Positions 1 through 8,280 of a stretch of DNA of 64,000 nt are shown piece by piece. The stretch lies in NCBI GenBank assembly GCA_943367595.1, contig CALRJS020000006.1, positions 44,322 through 108,321 of the forward strand, written 5' to 3'. The notes beneath the pieces are model-generated. The model had not been told where the DNA came from. It ran no database searches and was given only the letters and a program-made list of their open reading frames with translations. This DNA comes from MW101C3 sp943367595. GTDB taxonomy: Bacteria; Cyanobacteriota; Cyanobacteriia; PCC-6307; Cyanobiaceae. Both the position numbers and the translations under genes were made by a program. Numbering within the stretch: position 1 is the stretch's first letter; every line of letters starts with the position of its first letter.

Positions 1-17
1 ATCGCCCGGATGGGGCC

Positions 18-992
18 ATGGGCACGATCCTGCAGGAGCGGCTCCGCGAACTGGAAGGGCAGGGCAGGCCCGGCCTTGCCGATCAGCTTGCCGTCACCTG
101 GCTGCGGTACGACACCTCGTTGATCGGCCAGGCCGATGGGCTCGATCCGGCGACGTTCTGGGCCCTGCCGCCGGCCGGGGCGAGCTGGGCGGGTACCCGC
201 TCCGTCTACCCCGCCAGCGTGGTGAAGCTCTTCTATCTGGCGGCGGCGGAAGCCTGGCTGCAGCGCCAGTTGCTGGAGGAGTCGCCGGAGCTGCGGCGCT
301 CCCTCGCCGACATGATCCGTGACTCAAGCAACGACGCCACCGGCTACGTGGTGGATCTGCTGACAGGCACCACCAGCGGCCCTGACCTGCCTCCGGGCGC
401 TCTGGAGGCCTGGATGGCGCAACGCCAGCTGGTGAACCGCTGGTTCGCCAGCCTGGGCTGGCCTGAGATGGAGGCCTGCAACCTCTGTCAGAAGACCTGG
501 GGCGATGGCCCTTACGGGCGGGAGCGCCAGTTCTACGGACCCGACCGCGCCAACCGCAACCGGCTGAGCGCCGATGCCACCGCCCGCCTGCTGCATGCCG
601 TCATGGCGGGTGCCTTCGTTTCGCCCCTGGCGAGCGCCCGCATGCGCGAGCTGCTGCGGCGCTCGCTCGATCCAGCGCTGCGGGCGGCGGATCCGGAGAA
701 TCAGGTGGATGGCTTTCTCGGTGAAGGGCTGCCGTTGTCCGCCCGGCTCTGGAGCAAGGCGGGCTGGATGAGTCAGGCCCGCCACGATGCTGCCTATGTG
801 GAAATGGAGGGCCATCGGCCCTTCCTGCTGGTGGTGTTCAGCGAGGGGCGCGAGCGGGCGCAGGATGCCCGCCTGTTGCCCCAGCTGGCTGCCGGCCTGC
901 TGAAAGCCAGCGCGCTGGATCCAGGGGTGTGGCCTGCCGAGAAGGCGGCCGCCACTGAGCAACAGCGCGGAAGCAGGCCCACGCTTCAGTGA
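18..992 (+). CDS. Serine hydrolase, class A beta-lactamase fold
   Basis: The protein (324 residues from this ATG) resembles the class A beta-lactamase / penicillin-binding transpeptidase-like serine hydrolases. A Ser-x-x-Lys motif lies at S67-V-V-K70, followed by a downstream S103-S-N105 equivalent of the SDN motif and a K247-A-G249 equivalent of the KTG triad. These are the expected three active-site elements in the expected order. No signal peptide is visible. The reading frame stays open to the left edge, so the true start may lie outside the window. The substrate is unknown. Cyanobacterial members of this group are usually annotated only as serine hydrolases, and beta-lactam hydrolysis should not be assumed. 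Confidence 0.75.
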   Translation: MGTILQERLRELEGQGRPGLADQLAVTWLRYDTSLIGQADGLDPATFWALPPAGASWAGTRSVYPASVVKLFYLAAAEAWLQRQLLEESPELRRSLADMIRDSSNDATGYVVDLLTGTTSGPDLPPGALEAWMAQRQLVNRWFASLGWPEMEACNLCQKTWGDGPYGRERQFYGPDRANRNRLSADATARLLHAVMAGAFVSPLASARMRELLRRSLDPALRAADPENQVDGFLGEGLPLSARLWSKAGWMSQARHDAAYVEMEGHRPFLLVVFSEGRERAQDARLLPQLAAGLLKASALDPGVWPAEKAAATEQQRGSRPTLQ

Positions 993-1028
993 GCCAGAAG
1001 CGGCGCGGGAGCTGCAGAACCAGGGAAC

Positions 1029-1116
1029 GGAGAGGGAGGGATTCGAACCCTCGACAGAAGTTGCCTCCTGTAACTCCTTAGCAGGGAGCCGCTTTCAACC
1101 ACTCAGCCACCTCTCC
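1029..1116 (-). tRNA. tRNA-Ser (GCT anticodon)
   Basis: Read on the minus strand, a 7-bp acceptor stem (positions 1110-1116 with 1029-1035), an anticodon stem-loop with GCT at positions 34-36, a long variable arm and a T arm with GTTCGAAT form an 88-nt class II tRNA. The long variable arm and the GCT anticodon identify serine, reading AGC/AGU. No CCA is encoded. It lies 18 nt downstream of alr on the same strand. Confidence 0.95.
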
Positions 1117-1134
1117 AGGGGCTGGCAAAGCTTA

Positions 1135-2361
1135 TCAGCGCCTGTGACAGGCCTCCTCGGGACGGAGCCGCGGCAACCGATGCTTGAAGCCGCAGAGGAT
1201 TTCCCAGGGGATGGTGCCGCAGGTGGCGGCCCAGTGCTCCGGCCCGATGCGGTTGTCCCCGTCGCCGCCCAGCACTGTCACCACCGATCCGACGCGCAGC
1301 TCGGGTTCGTCGGTGGCATCGATCAAGAGCTGATCCATGGTGATCGCACCCACCTGGCGCAGTCGCTGGCCCGCGAACAGCACCTCCATGCGGTTGGAGA
1401 GGGAGCGCGGCACGCCATCGGCGTAACCGATGGCCACCACTGCCAGGCGGCTGGGCCGCGGTGCGCGCCACTGGTGGCCGTAGCTCACCCCCACGCCGGC
1501 TGGGACATCGCGCAGCAGGGTGACCCGGGCACGAACCCCCATGGCCGGCTCCAGCTGCACCTGAGTGGCCAGGTGGGGGGCAGGCGCATGGCCGTAGAGC
1601 GCCAGGCCGACCCGCACCAGGTCGTAGTGGAGGGAAGGCCCGCGCAGGCTGCCGGCGGAGTTGGCCAGGTGACGCTGGCCGGTGGCAAGCCCGCGGTCGG
1701 CGGCCTGGCGCAGCACGCACTCGAAGCGCTCCTGCTGCTGGCGGGTCAGATCGGAGCCGCCAGCAGCAGGAGCGTCGGCATCTGCGAGATGGGAATAGAG
1801 CCCGGCCACCTCCAGGTGGTCGAGGTCATGCAGCGACTCCAGCAGCTGGGCCCCCGCACGCCAGTCGACCCCCAGCCGGGCCATGCCGGTGTCGAGCTTG
1901 AGATGCACCGCCATGCGGCGACCGGTGCCTGCCGCCAGGCGGTGGCTCAAGCTGGCCTCCTCCAGCGTGCTGATCGTGGGCATCAGCTGCCAGTGCAGGC
2001 AGCTGTGCAGCTCTTCGGCGCCCACCAGATTGCCCATCACCAGGATCGGCGCCTTGACTCCCCGCTGCCGCAGGTCCACACCTTCCTGCAGGGTGGCCAC
2101 CCCGAGCGAGCCGGCACCACCGGCCAGCGCCGCCTGCGCCACGGGCAGAGCGCCATGGCCATAGCCATCGGCCTTCACCACGGCCATCAAGGCGCAGCCG
2201 GGGCGAAGAAAACGCTGCAACCGGCTGGCATTGCGCTGGATCGCCGCAGCATCCACCTCCACCCAGGCCCGCTGGGTGGGATGCAGGCCGCAGGCGAGCG
2301 GGGCGTCGCTGGCGGAGGGAGTGGCGGAGGGAACGGAGGGAGCGTCGGAAGCGGGAATCAT
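1135..2361 (-). CDS. alr: Alanine racemase
   Basis: This is a PLP-dependent alanine racemase, which interconverts L- and D-alanine to supply D-Ala for peptidoglycan. From the ATG at 2361 it is 408 residues, the usual family length. The PLP lysine is K63 in the motif AVVKADGYGHG. The second catalytic tyrosine lies in the later GVSYGHQW segment of the beta-domain. The frame is open up to 2496, but the extra 45 residues have no family counterpart, so the ATG at 2361 is preferred. The gene is divergent from the HNH gene at 2498, and tRNA-Ser lies just downstream. Confidence 0.93.
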   Translation of the reverse strand: MIPASDAPSVPSATPSASDAPLACGLHPTQRAWVEVDAAAIQRNASRLQRFLRPGCALMAVVKADGYGHGALPVAQAALAGGAGSLGVATLQEGVDLRQRGVKAPILVMGNLVGAEELHSCLHWQLMPTISTLEEASLSHRLAAGTGRRMAVHLKLDTGMARLGVDWRAGAQLLESLHDLDHLEVAGLYSHLADADAPAAGGSDLTRQQQERFECVLRQAADRGLATGQRHLANSAGSLRGPSLHYDLVRVGLALYGHAPAPHLATQVQLEPAMGVRARVTLLRDVPAGVGVSYGHQWRAPRPSRLAVVAIGYADGVPRSLSNRMEVLFAGQRLRQVGAITMDQLLIDATDEPELRVGSVVTVLGGDGDNRIGPEHWAATCGTIPWEILCGFKHRLPRLRPEEACHRR

Positions 2362-2497
2362 CCGGGCGGGGGTGTGGCAGGAAGCCGCGTAGATCGAACC
2401 TGGAGCGGATCTGAAGCAGGACCAGAAACTCCCATTAGCATGCCGCCACGCAGGAGGTCTGGCATGCCTCCCCTGGGCCTCCCCTGGACAGAGCACC

Positions 2498-2995
2498 GTG
2501 AGCCAGGTTCTCGTACTGAACGCCTCCTATGAGCCGTTGAACATCACGACCTGGCGTCGCGCCACGGTGATGCTCCTGAAGGGGAAGGCGGAAGGCCTCG
2601 AACACGACAGCAGCCGCATCCTGCGAGACGATCTGCTGCTGCCATCGGTGATCCGGCTGCGCCAGTTCGTGCGGGTGCCCTTCAAGGAGCTGCCCCTGAC
2701 CCGCCGCAATGTCTTCCAGCGTGACGGTCATTCCTGCCAGTACTGCGGCTATCAGGGCGAACAGCTCTCGATTGATCACGTGATCCCCCGCAGCAGAGGT
2801 GGGGGCGACAGCTGGGAAAACGTGACCACCGCCTGTCTGCGCTGCAATGTTCGCAAGGGCAACCGCACCCCGCGCGAGGCCTCGATGCCACTGGCGAGGG
2901 TGCCGCGGCGGCCCGTGAGCACCCTCTACTTCGAGGCCACCCGCCAGATCCGCTCCGGCCGCCGCGAGTGGGCCAAGTATGTGATCGGGGCCTGA
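2498..2995 (+). CDS. HNH endonuclease family protein
   Basis: This 165-residue protein has a C-terminal HNH domain. A zinc-binding pair C80-x-x-C83 is followed by D93-H94 (in IDHVIPRSRGG), N108 and a second pair C113-x-x-C116-N117, the full set of HNH metal and catalytic positions. The first 70 residues (starting MSQVLVLNASYEPL) match the N-terminus typical of a small HNH family conserved in cyanobacteria and other bacteria. The start codon is GTG. Its role is unknown; proteins of this type are often called putative restriction or repair nucleases, but nothing nearby supports a restriction system. Confidence 0.88.
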   Translation: MSQVLVLNASYEPLNITTWRRATVMLLKGKAEGLEHDSSRILRDDLLLPSVIRLRQFVRVPFKELPLTRRNVFQRDGHSCQYCGYQGEQLSIDHVIPRSRGGGDSWENVTTACLRCNVRKGNRTPREASMPLARVPRRPVSTLYFEATRQIRSGRREWAKYVIGA

Positions 2996-3049
2996 AGCCA
3001 ACGCCAGATAACGGGACTTCCGCTGATGGGCGGCTTGGTCCCTCACCGT

Positions 3050-4147
3050 TCACGCCCCTGCGTCGGCCGCCAGCTGCTCCAGTTGCCGGCGTTGATCGGC
3101 GGCGATGCAAGCGGCGATCACTTCGCCCAGCTGGCCCTGCAGCACCGCGTCGAGCGTGAAGTTGCGGCCGAGCCGGTGATCGGTCACCCGGTTGTCTTTC
3201 ACGTTGTAGGTGCGGATCTTTTCGCTGCGGTCGCCGCTGCCGACCTGGGCGCGTCGCTGCGAACTTTCAGCTGCGGCCGCGGCCGCCAGTTCACGCTCCA
3301 GCAGCTTCGCCCGCAGGATCGCCAGAGCCCGCTCCCGGTTCTGAAGCTGGGAGCGCTCCTGGGTGCAGAACACGCGAATGCCGGTGGGCTTGTGGAGCAG
3401 ATCGACGGCGGTCTCCACCTTGTTGACGTTCTGTCCGCCGGCGCCTCCTGAGCGGGCCGTGCTGATTTCCAGGTCGCCGGGGTCAAGCTGCACTTCCACT
3501 GGATCCGCTTCGGGCATGACGGCCACGGTGGCGGTGGAGGTGTGCACCCGCCCCTGCGACTCGGTGGCGGGAACCCGCTGCACCCGATGCACGCCGGCTT
3601 CGTACTTCAGCTGGCTGTACACCCCATCCCCACGGATCGACAGGATCACCTCCTTGTAGCCACCGAGATCGGCTTCAGATGCGCTGATGGGCTGCACCTG
3701 CCAGCCCAGCGTCTGGGCATGGCGTTCGTACATCCGGGCCAGGTCCCCGGCCCAGAGCGAGGCTTCGTCGCCGCCGGCGCCGGCGCGGATCTCCAGCATC
3801 ACGCTGCGCTCGTCGCGGGGATCGCTCGGCAGCAAGGCGAGGGTGAGGCGTTCCTCGGTGGCACCGATCCGGGCCGTCAGGCTCGCCAGCTCCTCCTGGG
3901 CCATCAGCTCCAGTTCAGCGTCGCCGCGGCTCTCCTTCAGCAACTGGCGGGTCTGGGTCCATTCGCGTCGCAGCTCGTTCCAGCACGCGTAATCGAGCAC
4001 CAACGGTTCAAGCCGTGCCCGTTCGCGGGCCAGGTGCTGCAGCTGGGCAGGATCGGCGGCCACCGCCGGATCGGCGAGCTGCCGCTCCAGGGTGGTGAAG
4101 GTCAGACGGACGGCTTCCAGACGTTCGGCGAGGAAGGCAGGGTCCAT
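3050..4147 (-). CDS. prfA: Peptide chain release factor 1
   Basis: RF1 (365 residues from the ATG at 4147) recognises UAA and UAG stop codons and releases the finished peptide. The catalytic GGQ loop is present (GGAGGQNVNKVET), and the PAT tripeptide in RVPATESQGR is the RF1 codon-recognition motif, distinguishing it from RF2. The coiled-coil N-terminal domain precedes these. The frame is open to 4192, but the 15 extra residues run into the terminator hairpin, so the internal ATG is preferred. The gene follows rpmE on the same strand, with an intrinsic terminator between them. It converges on the HNH gene. Confidence 0.95.
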   Translation of the reverse strand: MDPAFLAERLEAVRLTFTTLERQLADPAVAADPAQLQHLARERARLEPLVLDYACWNELRREWTQTRQLLKESRGDAELELMAQEELASLTARIGATEERLTLALLPSDPRDERSVMLEIRAGAGGDEASLWAGDLARMYERHAQTLGWQVQPISASEADLGGYKEVILSIRGDGVYSQLKYEAGVHRVQRVPATESQGRVHTSTATVAVMPEADPVEVQLDPGDLEISTARSGGAGGQNVNKVETAVDLLHKPTGIRVFCTQERSQLQNRERALAILRAKLLERELAAAAAAESSQRRAQVGSGDRSEKIRTYNVKDNRVTDHRLGRNFTLDAVLQGQLGEVIAACIAADQRRQLEQLAADAGA

Positions 4148-4168
4148 AGCAGCGGTGGCGCGCTCAGC

Positions 4169-4197
4169 AAAAAGCCGGATGCCCTGGAGCATCCGGC
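4169..4197 (-). terminator. Intrinsic terminator after rpmE
   Basis: On the minus strand a perfect 9-bp stem (GCCGGATGC paired with GCATCCGGC, 4174-4197, 6-nt loop) is followed directly by five T residues (4169-4173). It lies about 50 nt past the rpmE stop and ends 22 nt before the prfA start, so it closes the ribosomal superoperon. Confidence 0.85.
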
Positions 4198-4249
4198 CGT
4201 GGGTGTGAAATCAGCACGGTGCTGGCTGGGACGCCAGGCCAGCAGGGTC

Positions 4250-4528
4250 TCAAGCGTCGGCGGCAGGGGCTTCGCCGGCCGCTTCGGCCGCCGGTGGAGT
4301 GGCCTTCTTGGCGCTGTCGGTGCTGGCCATGCCGTACTTGCGCATGAAGCGGTCGACGCGACCTTCGGTGTCGAGGATCTTCTGGGTGCCTGTGTAGAAG
4401 GGGTGGTTGCCGCTCCACACGTCGACGTTGAGCTCGGGATGGGTGGAGCCGGTGGTCATCACCACCTCTCCGTTGCAGATCACCTTGGCATCGGGATACC
4501 AGGTGGGATGAATGTCGCTCTTGGGCAT
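4250..4528 (-). CDS. rpmE: Ribosomal protein bL31
   Basis: This 92-residue L31 starts MPKSDIHPTWYPD and carries the family core DVWSGNHPFYTGTQ and GRVDRFMRKYG. Only one cysteine (ICNGEV) remains where zinc-binding L31 proteins carry the four-cysteine set, so it is of the zinc-independent type. The last 20 residues form an Ala/Pro-rich tail (KKATPPAAEAAGE). It is the last gene of the long ribosomal operon, 8 nt after rpsI, with a terminator behind it. Confidence 0.95.
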   Translation of the reverse strand: MPKSDIHPTWYPDAKVICNGEVVMTTGSTHPELNVDVWSGNHPFYTGTQKILDTEGRVDRFMRKYGMASTDSAKKATPPAAEAAGEAPAADA

Positions 4529-4536
4529 GACGTGGA

Positions 4537-4944
4537 TCAGCGCTTGGAGAACTGGGGAGCCTTGCGGGCTTTCTTGAGGCCGTACTTGCGACGCTCCTTG
4601 GCCCGGGGGTCGCGGCTGAGGTGGCCTTCGGTCTTCAGCGGCTTGCGGTTGTCTGGGGAGAGATCACACAGCGCACGGGCAGCACCCTGCTTGATCGCAT
4701 CGGCCTGTCCGGTGAGACCGCCGCCTTTGACGTTGACCAAAAGGTCGTAGTCGGTGGACAGCCCCAGGGTGTCGAGAGGTGCTTTAACCGCAGCGAGGTA
4801 GCTGGGGTTGTAGTTCAGGTAGTTGTCGCCGGGGCGGCCATTGATCGTGATGGCGCCGGTGCCGGGCACCACGCGCACACGGGCCACGGCAGTTTTGCGG
4901 CGGCCGGTTCCCCAGTAGACGACGCGATTGGTGGAGGTGCTCAT
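4537..4944 (-). CDS. rpsI: Ribosomal protein uS9
   Basis: S9 of the small subunit (135 residues). It has the conserved start VYWGTGRRKTAVARVR, the central GGGLTGQADAIKQG block and the basic C-terminal tail ending PQFSKR, which reaches toward the P-site tRNA. Its ATG overlaps the rplM stop by 4 nt (ATGA), so the two are likely translationally coupled. Confidence 0.97.
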   Translation of the reverse strand: MSTSTNRVVYWGTGRRKTAVARVRVVPGTGAITINGRPGDNYLNYNPSYLAAVKAPLDTLGLSTDYDLLVNVKGGGLTGQADAIKQGAARALCDLSPDNRKPLKTEGHLSRDPRAKERRKYGLKKARKAPQFSKR

Positions 4945-5393
4945 CGGGCGGAAGCGGAAGGATCGAGGGCCAGGGGCTGGGGCTGCTGAGCGGCGTGCGG
5001 ATGCTCGGCACCCTTGTAGACCTTCAGCTTGCGGAACATCTGCCGGCCGAGGGCGTTGTGGGGCAGCATCCCCTTGATCGCTTTCTCAACGATGCGCTCG
5101 GGGAGGCGAGCCTGCAGGGCGGAGAAGGTTTCGGTTTTCATGCCGCCGGGGCGGCCGGAATGGCGCCGGTAGATCTTCTGCTCGGCCTTGTTGCCGCTCA
5201 CACGCACCTTGTCGGCGTTGACGATCACGACGAAATCGCCGGTATCAAGGTGAGGGGTGAAGGAAGGGCTGTTCTTGCCGCGCAGCACGCTGGCCACCTC
5301 GCTGGCCAGACGGCCGAGCGTTTGATTCTCTGCATCCACCAGATACCACTGGCGATCAAGGGAATCAGGAGAGGGGACGGAGGTCTTGTTCAT
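4941..5393 (-). CDS. rplM: Ribosomal protein uL13
   Basis: L13 of the large subunit (150 residues). It is recognised by RQWYLVDAENQTLGRLAS near the N-terminus, the GDFVVIVNADKVRVSG strand and the MLPHNALGRQMFRKLKVYKG segment. It pairs with rpsI as in most bacteria. The 192-nt spacer between truA and this ATG may hold a promoter, but none is obvious. Confidence 0.97.
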   Translation of the reverse strand: MNKTSVPSPDSLDRQWYLVDAENQTLGRLASEVASVLRGKNSPSFTPHLDTGDFVVIVNADKVRVSGNKAEQKIYRRHSGRPGGMKTETFSALQARLPERIVEKAIKGMLPHNALGRQMFRKLKVYKGAEHPHAAQQPQPLALDPSASAR

Positions 5394-5585
5394 TGCACCG
5401 GCAGGCCGGACGGAGGGATTGCGCCATCCCGCTGAATGGGGGGCTGGACAGAAGGGAGGTGGCCCTGTTGTCTCCGCATGGAGAGAACATTGAGCCCATC
5501 GCTGATCCGGAGCCTAGACCGTCGCCTTCTCCAGCTCCTGGGTAAGCCCCTTGGAGGCGGCCGCGAAAGGCCAGCTGGACTTGGT

Positions 5586-6437
5586 TCAGGTGCTGGGCGA
5601 AAGAGGCGAAAACTCCGGCGGATCCTGGCTTCTCAACCTGAATCGCGCTTGGCAATCATACCACGCGCCTATGGGGAAAACGGGCTCTGGGTACCCCACC
5701 CGCAGCAGGCAAAGGCCCTGGGGCGGAGCCGCTTCCTTCACCTCAGCGCGCGCGCCGGTACGCCAACGGTGCTCGAACTGCTCGAGGCTGAGCCGGCCCT
5801 CGCCGAGGGCCACAAGCTGGCCCAGCACCAGGCGCACCATGCCGTAGAGGAAGCCACTTGCCTGGATTTCCACGGTGAGCATGTCGCCGTCCCGTTCCAG
5901 GCTCACGTCCTGAACGGTGGTGCGGGCATGCGGACGGCTGCTCCCGGCCCGCTGAAAAGCGGCGAAGTTGTGGGTGCCGAGCATTCCTTCCAGCGCGGCA
6001 CGCATCCTGCTCTCATCGAGACGGTGTCGGTAGCGATGCCAGGTGAACGGCGCCAGGAAGAGGTTGGGTGTGCGCCCGTTGTAAAGGGTGTAGCGGTAGC
6101 GGCGGTAGGTGGCGGAGAAGCAGGCGTGCCAGCTCTGAGGCTGCTCGGAGGCGGCAAGCACGCGGATGCTCGCAGGCAGGCGTCCGTTCAGCGCGGCGGG
6201 CCAGCGGTGGGCAGGAATCGGGCCAGTGGCATCGAAATGCACCACCTGACCAGCGGCATGAACACCTGCATCGGTGCGGCCTGCCGCAAATGTGGAAGGT
6301 GACGGTGGGGGCTCAAGGGCAGCAATGGCCTGGTCCAGGGTGGCCTGAACACTGGACTGATGAGGCTGCCGTTGCCAGCCGTGATAGCAGGAGCCCTCGT
6401 ACTGAAGACAGAGGGCGATGCGGCGCGGGGTTGTCAG
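5586..6437 (-). CDS. truA: tRNA pseudouridine synthase A, non-standard start
   Basis: TruA converts U38-U40 of tRNA anticodon stems to pseudouridine. The first standard start in frame (GTG at 6245) would give 219 residues and lose the catalytic site. Reading upstream, the frame is open and encodes PRRIALCLQYEG, HGWQRQ and AAGRTDAGVHA, the last holding the catalytic aspartate. No ATG, GTG or TTG occurs in frame in this part. A CTG at 6435-6437 overlaps the rplQ stop as CTGA, giving 283 residues, the normal family length. The C-terminal domain has SGFLYGMVRLVLG, as expected. I therefore place the start at the CTG; this is inference. Confidence 0.85.
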   Translation of the reverse strand: MTTPRRIALCLQYEGSCYHGWQRQPHQSSVQATLDQAIAALEPPPSPSTFAAGRTDAGVHAAGQVVHFDATGPIPAHRWPAALNGRLPASIRVLAASEQPQSWHACFSATYRRYRYTLYNGRTPNLFLAPFTWHRYRHRLDESRMRAALEGMLGTHNFAAFQRAGSSRPHARTTVQDVSLERDGDMLTVEIQASGFLYGMVRLVLGQLVALGEGRLSLEQFEHRWRTGARAEVKEAAPPQGLCLLRVGYPEPVFPIGAWYDCQARFRLRSQDPPEFSPLSPST

Positions 6438-6784
6438 ACCAACTCGATGATGGCCATCTCGGCGTTGTCGCCGCGCCGGGGCACCGTACGGATGATGCGG
6501 GTGTAGCCACCCTGGCGATCGCCGTAGCGCTCCTGGGCCTTGTCGAAGAGCGAGTGGACCAGTTGCTTGTCGAAGATGTAGCCCATGGCCCGACGACGGG
6601 CCGCCAGGGTGCCCTCCTTGGCCAGGGTGATCATGCGCTCGGTCTCGTCACGCAGGGCTTTCGCCCGGGCCTTGGTGGTGGTGACGCGGCCTTCACGGAT
6701 CAACTGGGTGGTGAGTCCGCGCAGCAGGGCTTTGCGTTGATCGGCTGGGCGACCAAGCAGGGGGACTCGGCATTGGTGGCGCAT
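6434..6784 (-). CDS. rplQ: Ribosomal protein bL17
   Basis: L17 of the large subunit (116 residues). It has the N-terminal signature MRHQCRVPLLGRPADQRKAL, lacking only the usual Lys-rich variation, and the GGYTRIIRTVPRRGDNAEMAIIEL terminus in positions typical of the family. It lies between rpoA and truA, as in most cyanobacteria. Its TGA stop overlaps the proposed CTG start of truA. Confidence 0.96.
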   Translation of the reverse strand: MRHQCRVPLLGRPADQRKALLRGLTTQLIREGRVTTTKARAKALRDETERMITLAKEGTLAARRRAMGYIFDKQLVHSLFDKAQERYGDRQGGYTRIIRTVPRRGDNAEMAIIELV

Positions 6785-6835
6785 GGTTCCGGGGTGGTGT
6801 ACGTCGAAGGGGAGAGATCGCAGGGAAGCGGGGCT

Positions 6836-7774
6836 CTAGGCCGTGGTGCGGCTCTGGGGCAGAGAAATGCCGATGCGTTCAAGGGCTTCGATCACCTCGT
6901 CGGCCGATTTGGAACCGAAGTTCTTGATCTCGAGGAGGTCTTCGTAGCTGAAGCCCATGAGATCGGAAACCGAGTTCACCTGGGCACGCTTCAGGCAGTT
7001 GTAAGCCCTCACGGAAAGGTTGAGTTCTTCCAGAGGGATCTGGCTTTCGGCGGAGGGCTCCGGCTCCACGCCAGGCTCGTCGTCGATGGTGAGGCTGGCC
7101 AGCGGCTGGAACAGGGCAATCAACTGATTGGCGGCCTGGGCCATGGCGTCGTCGGGGGTGATCGCGCCGCTGGTGTGGATTTCGAGCCGCAGACGCTCAC
7201 GCGCCGAGCCGCCTTCGCCCACAGCCGTTTCGTCGACGGTGTAGTTCACCCGCCGCACCGGCATGAACACGGCATCGATCTGGAGCAGGTCGATGGCGCT
7301 GGTGTCTTCGTTGTGACGGTCGACGGGGCGATAGCCCACACCCCGCTCCACATGCACTTCAAGCTCGAGGCTGTGGCCTTCCGCGACGGTGGCGATCGGC
7401 CGCTCAAGGTCGATCACCTGAACCTGCGAGGAGAACTGCAGGTCGCCGGCGGTAACGGTGGCAGGGCCGGTGGCCACAAGCCGGCCGATCTCGAGATCGC
7501 GGCTGCGGCTGCTGACCACCACTTCCTTGCAGTTCAGGAGGATGTCGAGAACGTCTTCGCGGACACCCGGCACCGTGGCGTATTCATGGTTCACGCCGGC
7601 GATGCGCACGGCCGTGATCGCACTGCCTTCCATCCCACCCATGAGCACCCGACGCAGGGCGTTGCCCAGGGTGATGGCCTGGCCGCGATCGAGGGGCCCG
7701 ATCACAAAGACGCCCGTTTGGGAGCGGTCTTCGCCGATCTGATGCTCGACGCGATCGATCTGATACTGATGCAC
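6836..7774 (-). CDS. rpoA: RNA polymerase alpha subunit
   Basis: This is the alpha subunit (312 residues from the GTG at 7774). The N-terminal assembly domain contains LGNALRRVLMGGMEGSAI and the HEYATVPGVREDVLDI loop. The C-terminal DNA-binding domain contains NSVSDLMGFSYEDLLEIKNFG and KSADEVIEAL. The frame extends to 7855, but family members begin close to HQYQIDRVEHQ, which fits the GTG. It lies between rpsK and rplQ in the usual alpha-operon order. Confidence 0.96.
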   Translation of the reverse strand: MHQYQIDRVEHQIGEDRSQTGVFVIGPLDRGQAITLGNALRRVLMGGMEGSAITAVRIAGVNHEYATVPGVREDVLDILLNCKEVVVSSRSRDLEIGRLVATGPATVTAGDLQFSSQVQVIDLERPIATVAEGHSLELEVHVERGVGYRPVDRHNEDTSAIDLLQIDAVFMPVRRVNYTVDETAVGEGGSARERLRLEIHTSGAITPDDAMAQAANQLIALFQPLASLTIDDEPGVEPEPSAESQIPLEELNLSVRAYNCLKRAQVNSVSDLMGFSYEDLLEIKNFGSKSADEVIEALERIGISLPQSRTTA

Positions 7775-7824
7775 GGCCTGAAGGTGGTGAAGAGGAATGC
7801 CCGAGGGCTTGGAAGTGAAGCGAC

Positions 7825-8217
7825 TCAGACCCGGCGGCGCTTGGAGCGCCGGCAACCGTTGTGAGGCAGCGGGGTGACATCACGGATCAGGGTGATTTCA
7901 AGGCCTGCCACCTGCAGGGCACGGATGGCGGTTTCACGGCCAGATCCAGGCCCGCGCACCAGCACTTCGATCTGCCGCATGCCCTGATCGAGGGCGCGGC
8001 GGCCGGCGGCTTCGGCGGCCGTCTGGGCAGCGAACGGGGTGCCTTTGCGGGCTCCTTTGAAACCACTGGCCCCGGCAGACGACCAGGAGATCACTTCGCC
8101 AGCGGTGTCGGTGATCGACACGATGGTGTTGTTGAAGGTGCTCTGGATGTGTGCCACGCCGTTGGGCACATTCCGCTTGGTTTTCTTTGCGCCGGTTTTC
8201 TTGGCTGGCTTCGCCAT
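7825..8217 (-). CDS. rpsK: Ribosomal protein uS11
   Basis: S11 (130 residues) of the small-subunit platform. A basic start (MAKPAKKTGAKKTKRNVPNG) leads into IQSTFNNTIVSITD, then GFKGARKGTPFAAQ, and it ends DVTPLPHNGCRRSKRRRV, the canonical S11 C-terminus. It lies between rpsM and rpoA on the minus strand. Confidence 0.97.
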   Translation of the reverse strand: MAKPAKKTGAKKTKRNVPNGVAHIQSTFNNTIVSITDTAGEVISWSSAGASGFKGARKGTPFAAQTAAEAAGRRALDQGMRQIEVLVRGPGSGRETAIRALQVAGLEITLIRDVTPLPHNGCRRSKRRRV

Positions 8218-8280
8218 GGACAGAGGCCTGGGGTAGGGGACTGGGGAGGACTGACGCCGGTGAGGCGCTGGGCGAGAGGA

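Noticed and set aside
3542..4750. 402-codon plus-strand frame over prfA, rpmE and rpsI
   Set aside because: Antisense to three certain genes, with no protein-like features.
5466..5489. Short hairpin in the truA-rplM spacer
   Set aside because: Only 5 + 4 bp with a mismatch and no T run; not distinguishable from chance.
6068..7864. 598-codon plus-strand frame across truA, rplQ and rpoA
   Set aside because: It is antisense to three clear genes and has shadow-like composition (His/Gly/Arg-rich).
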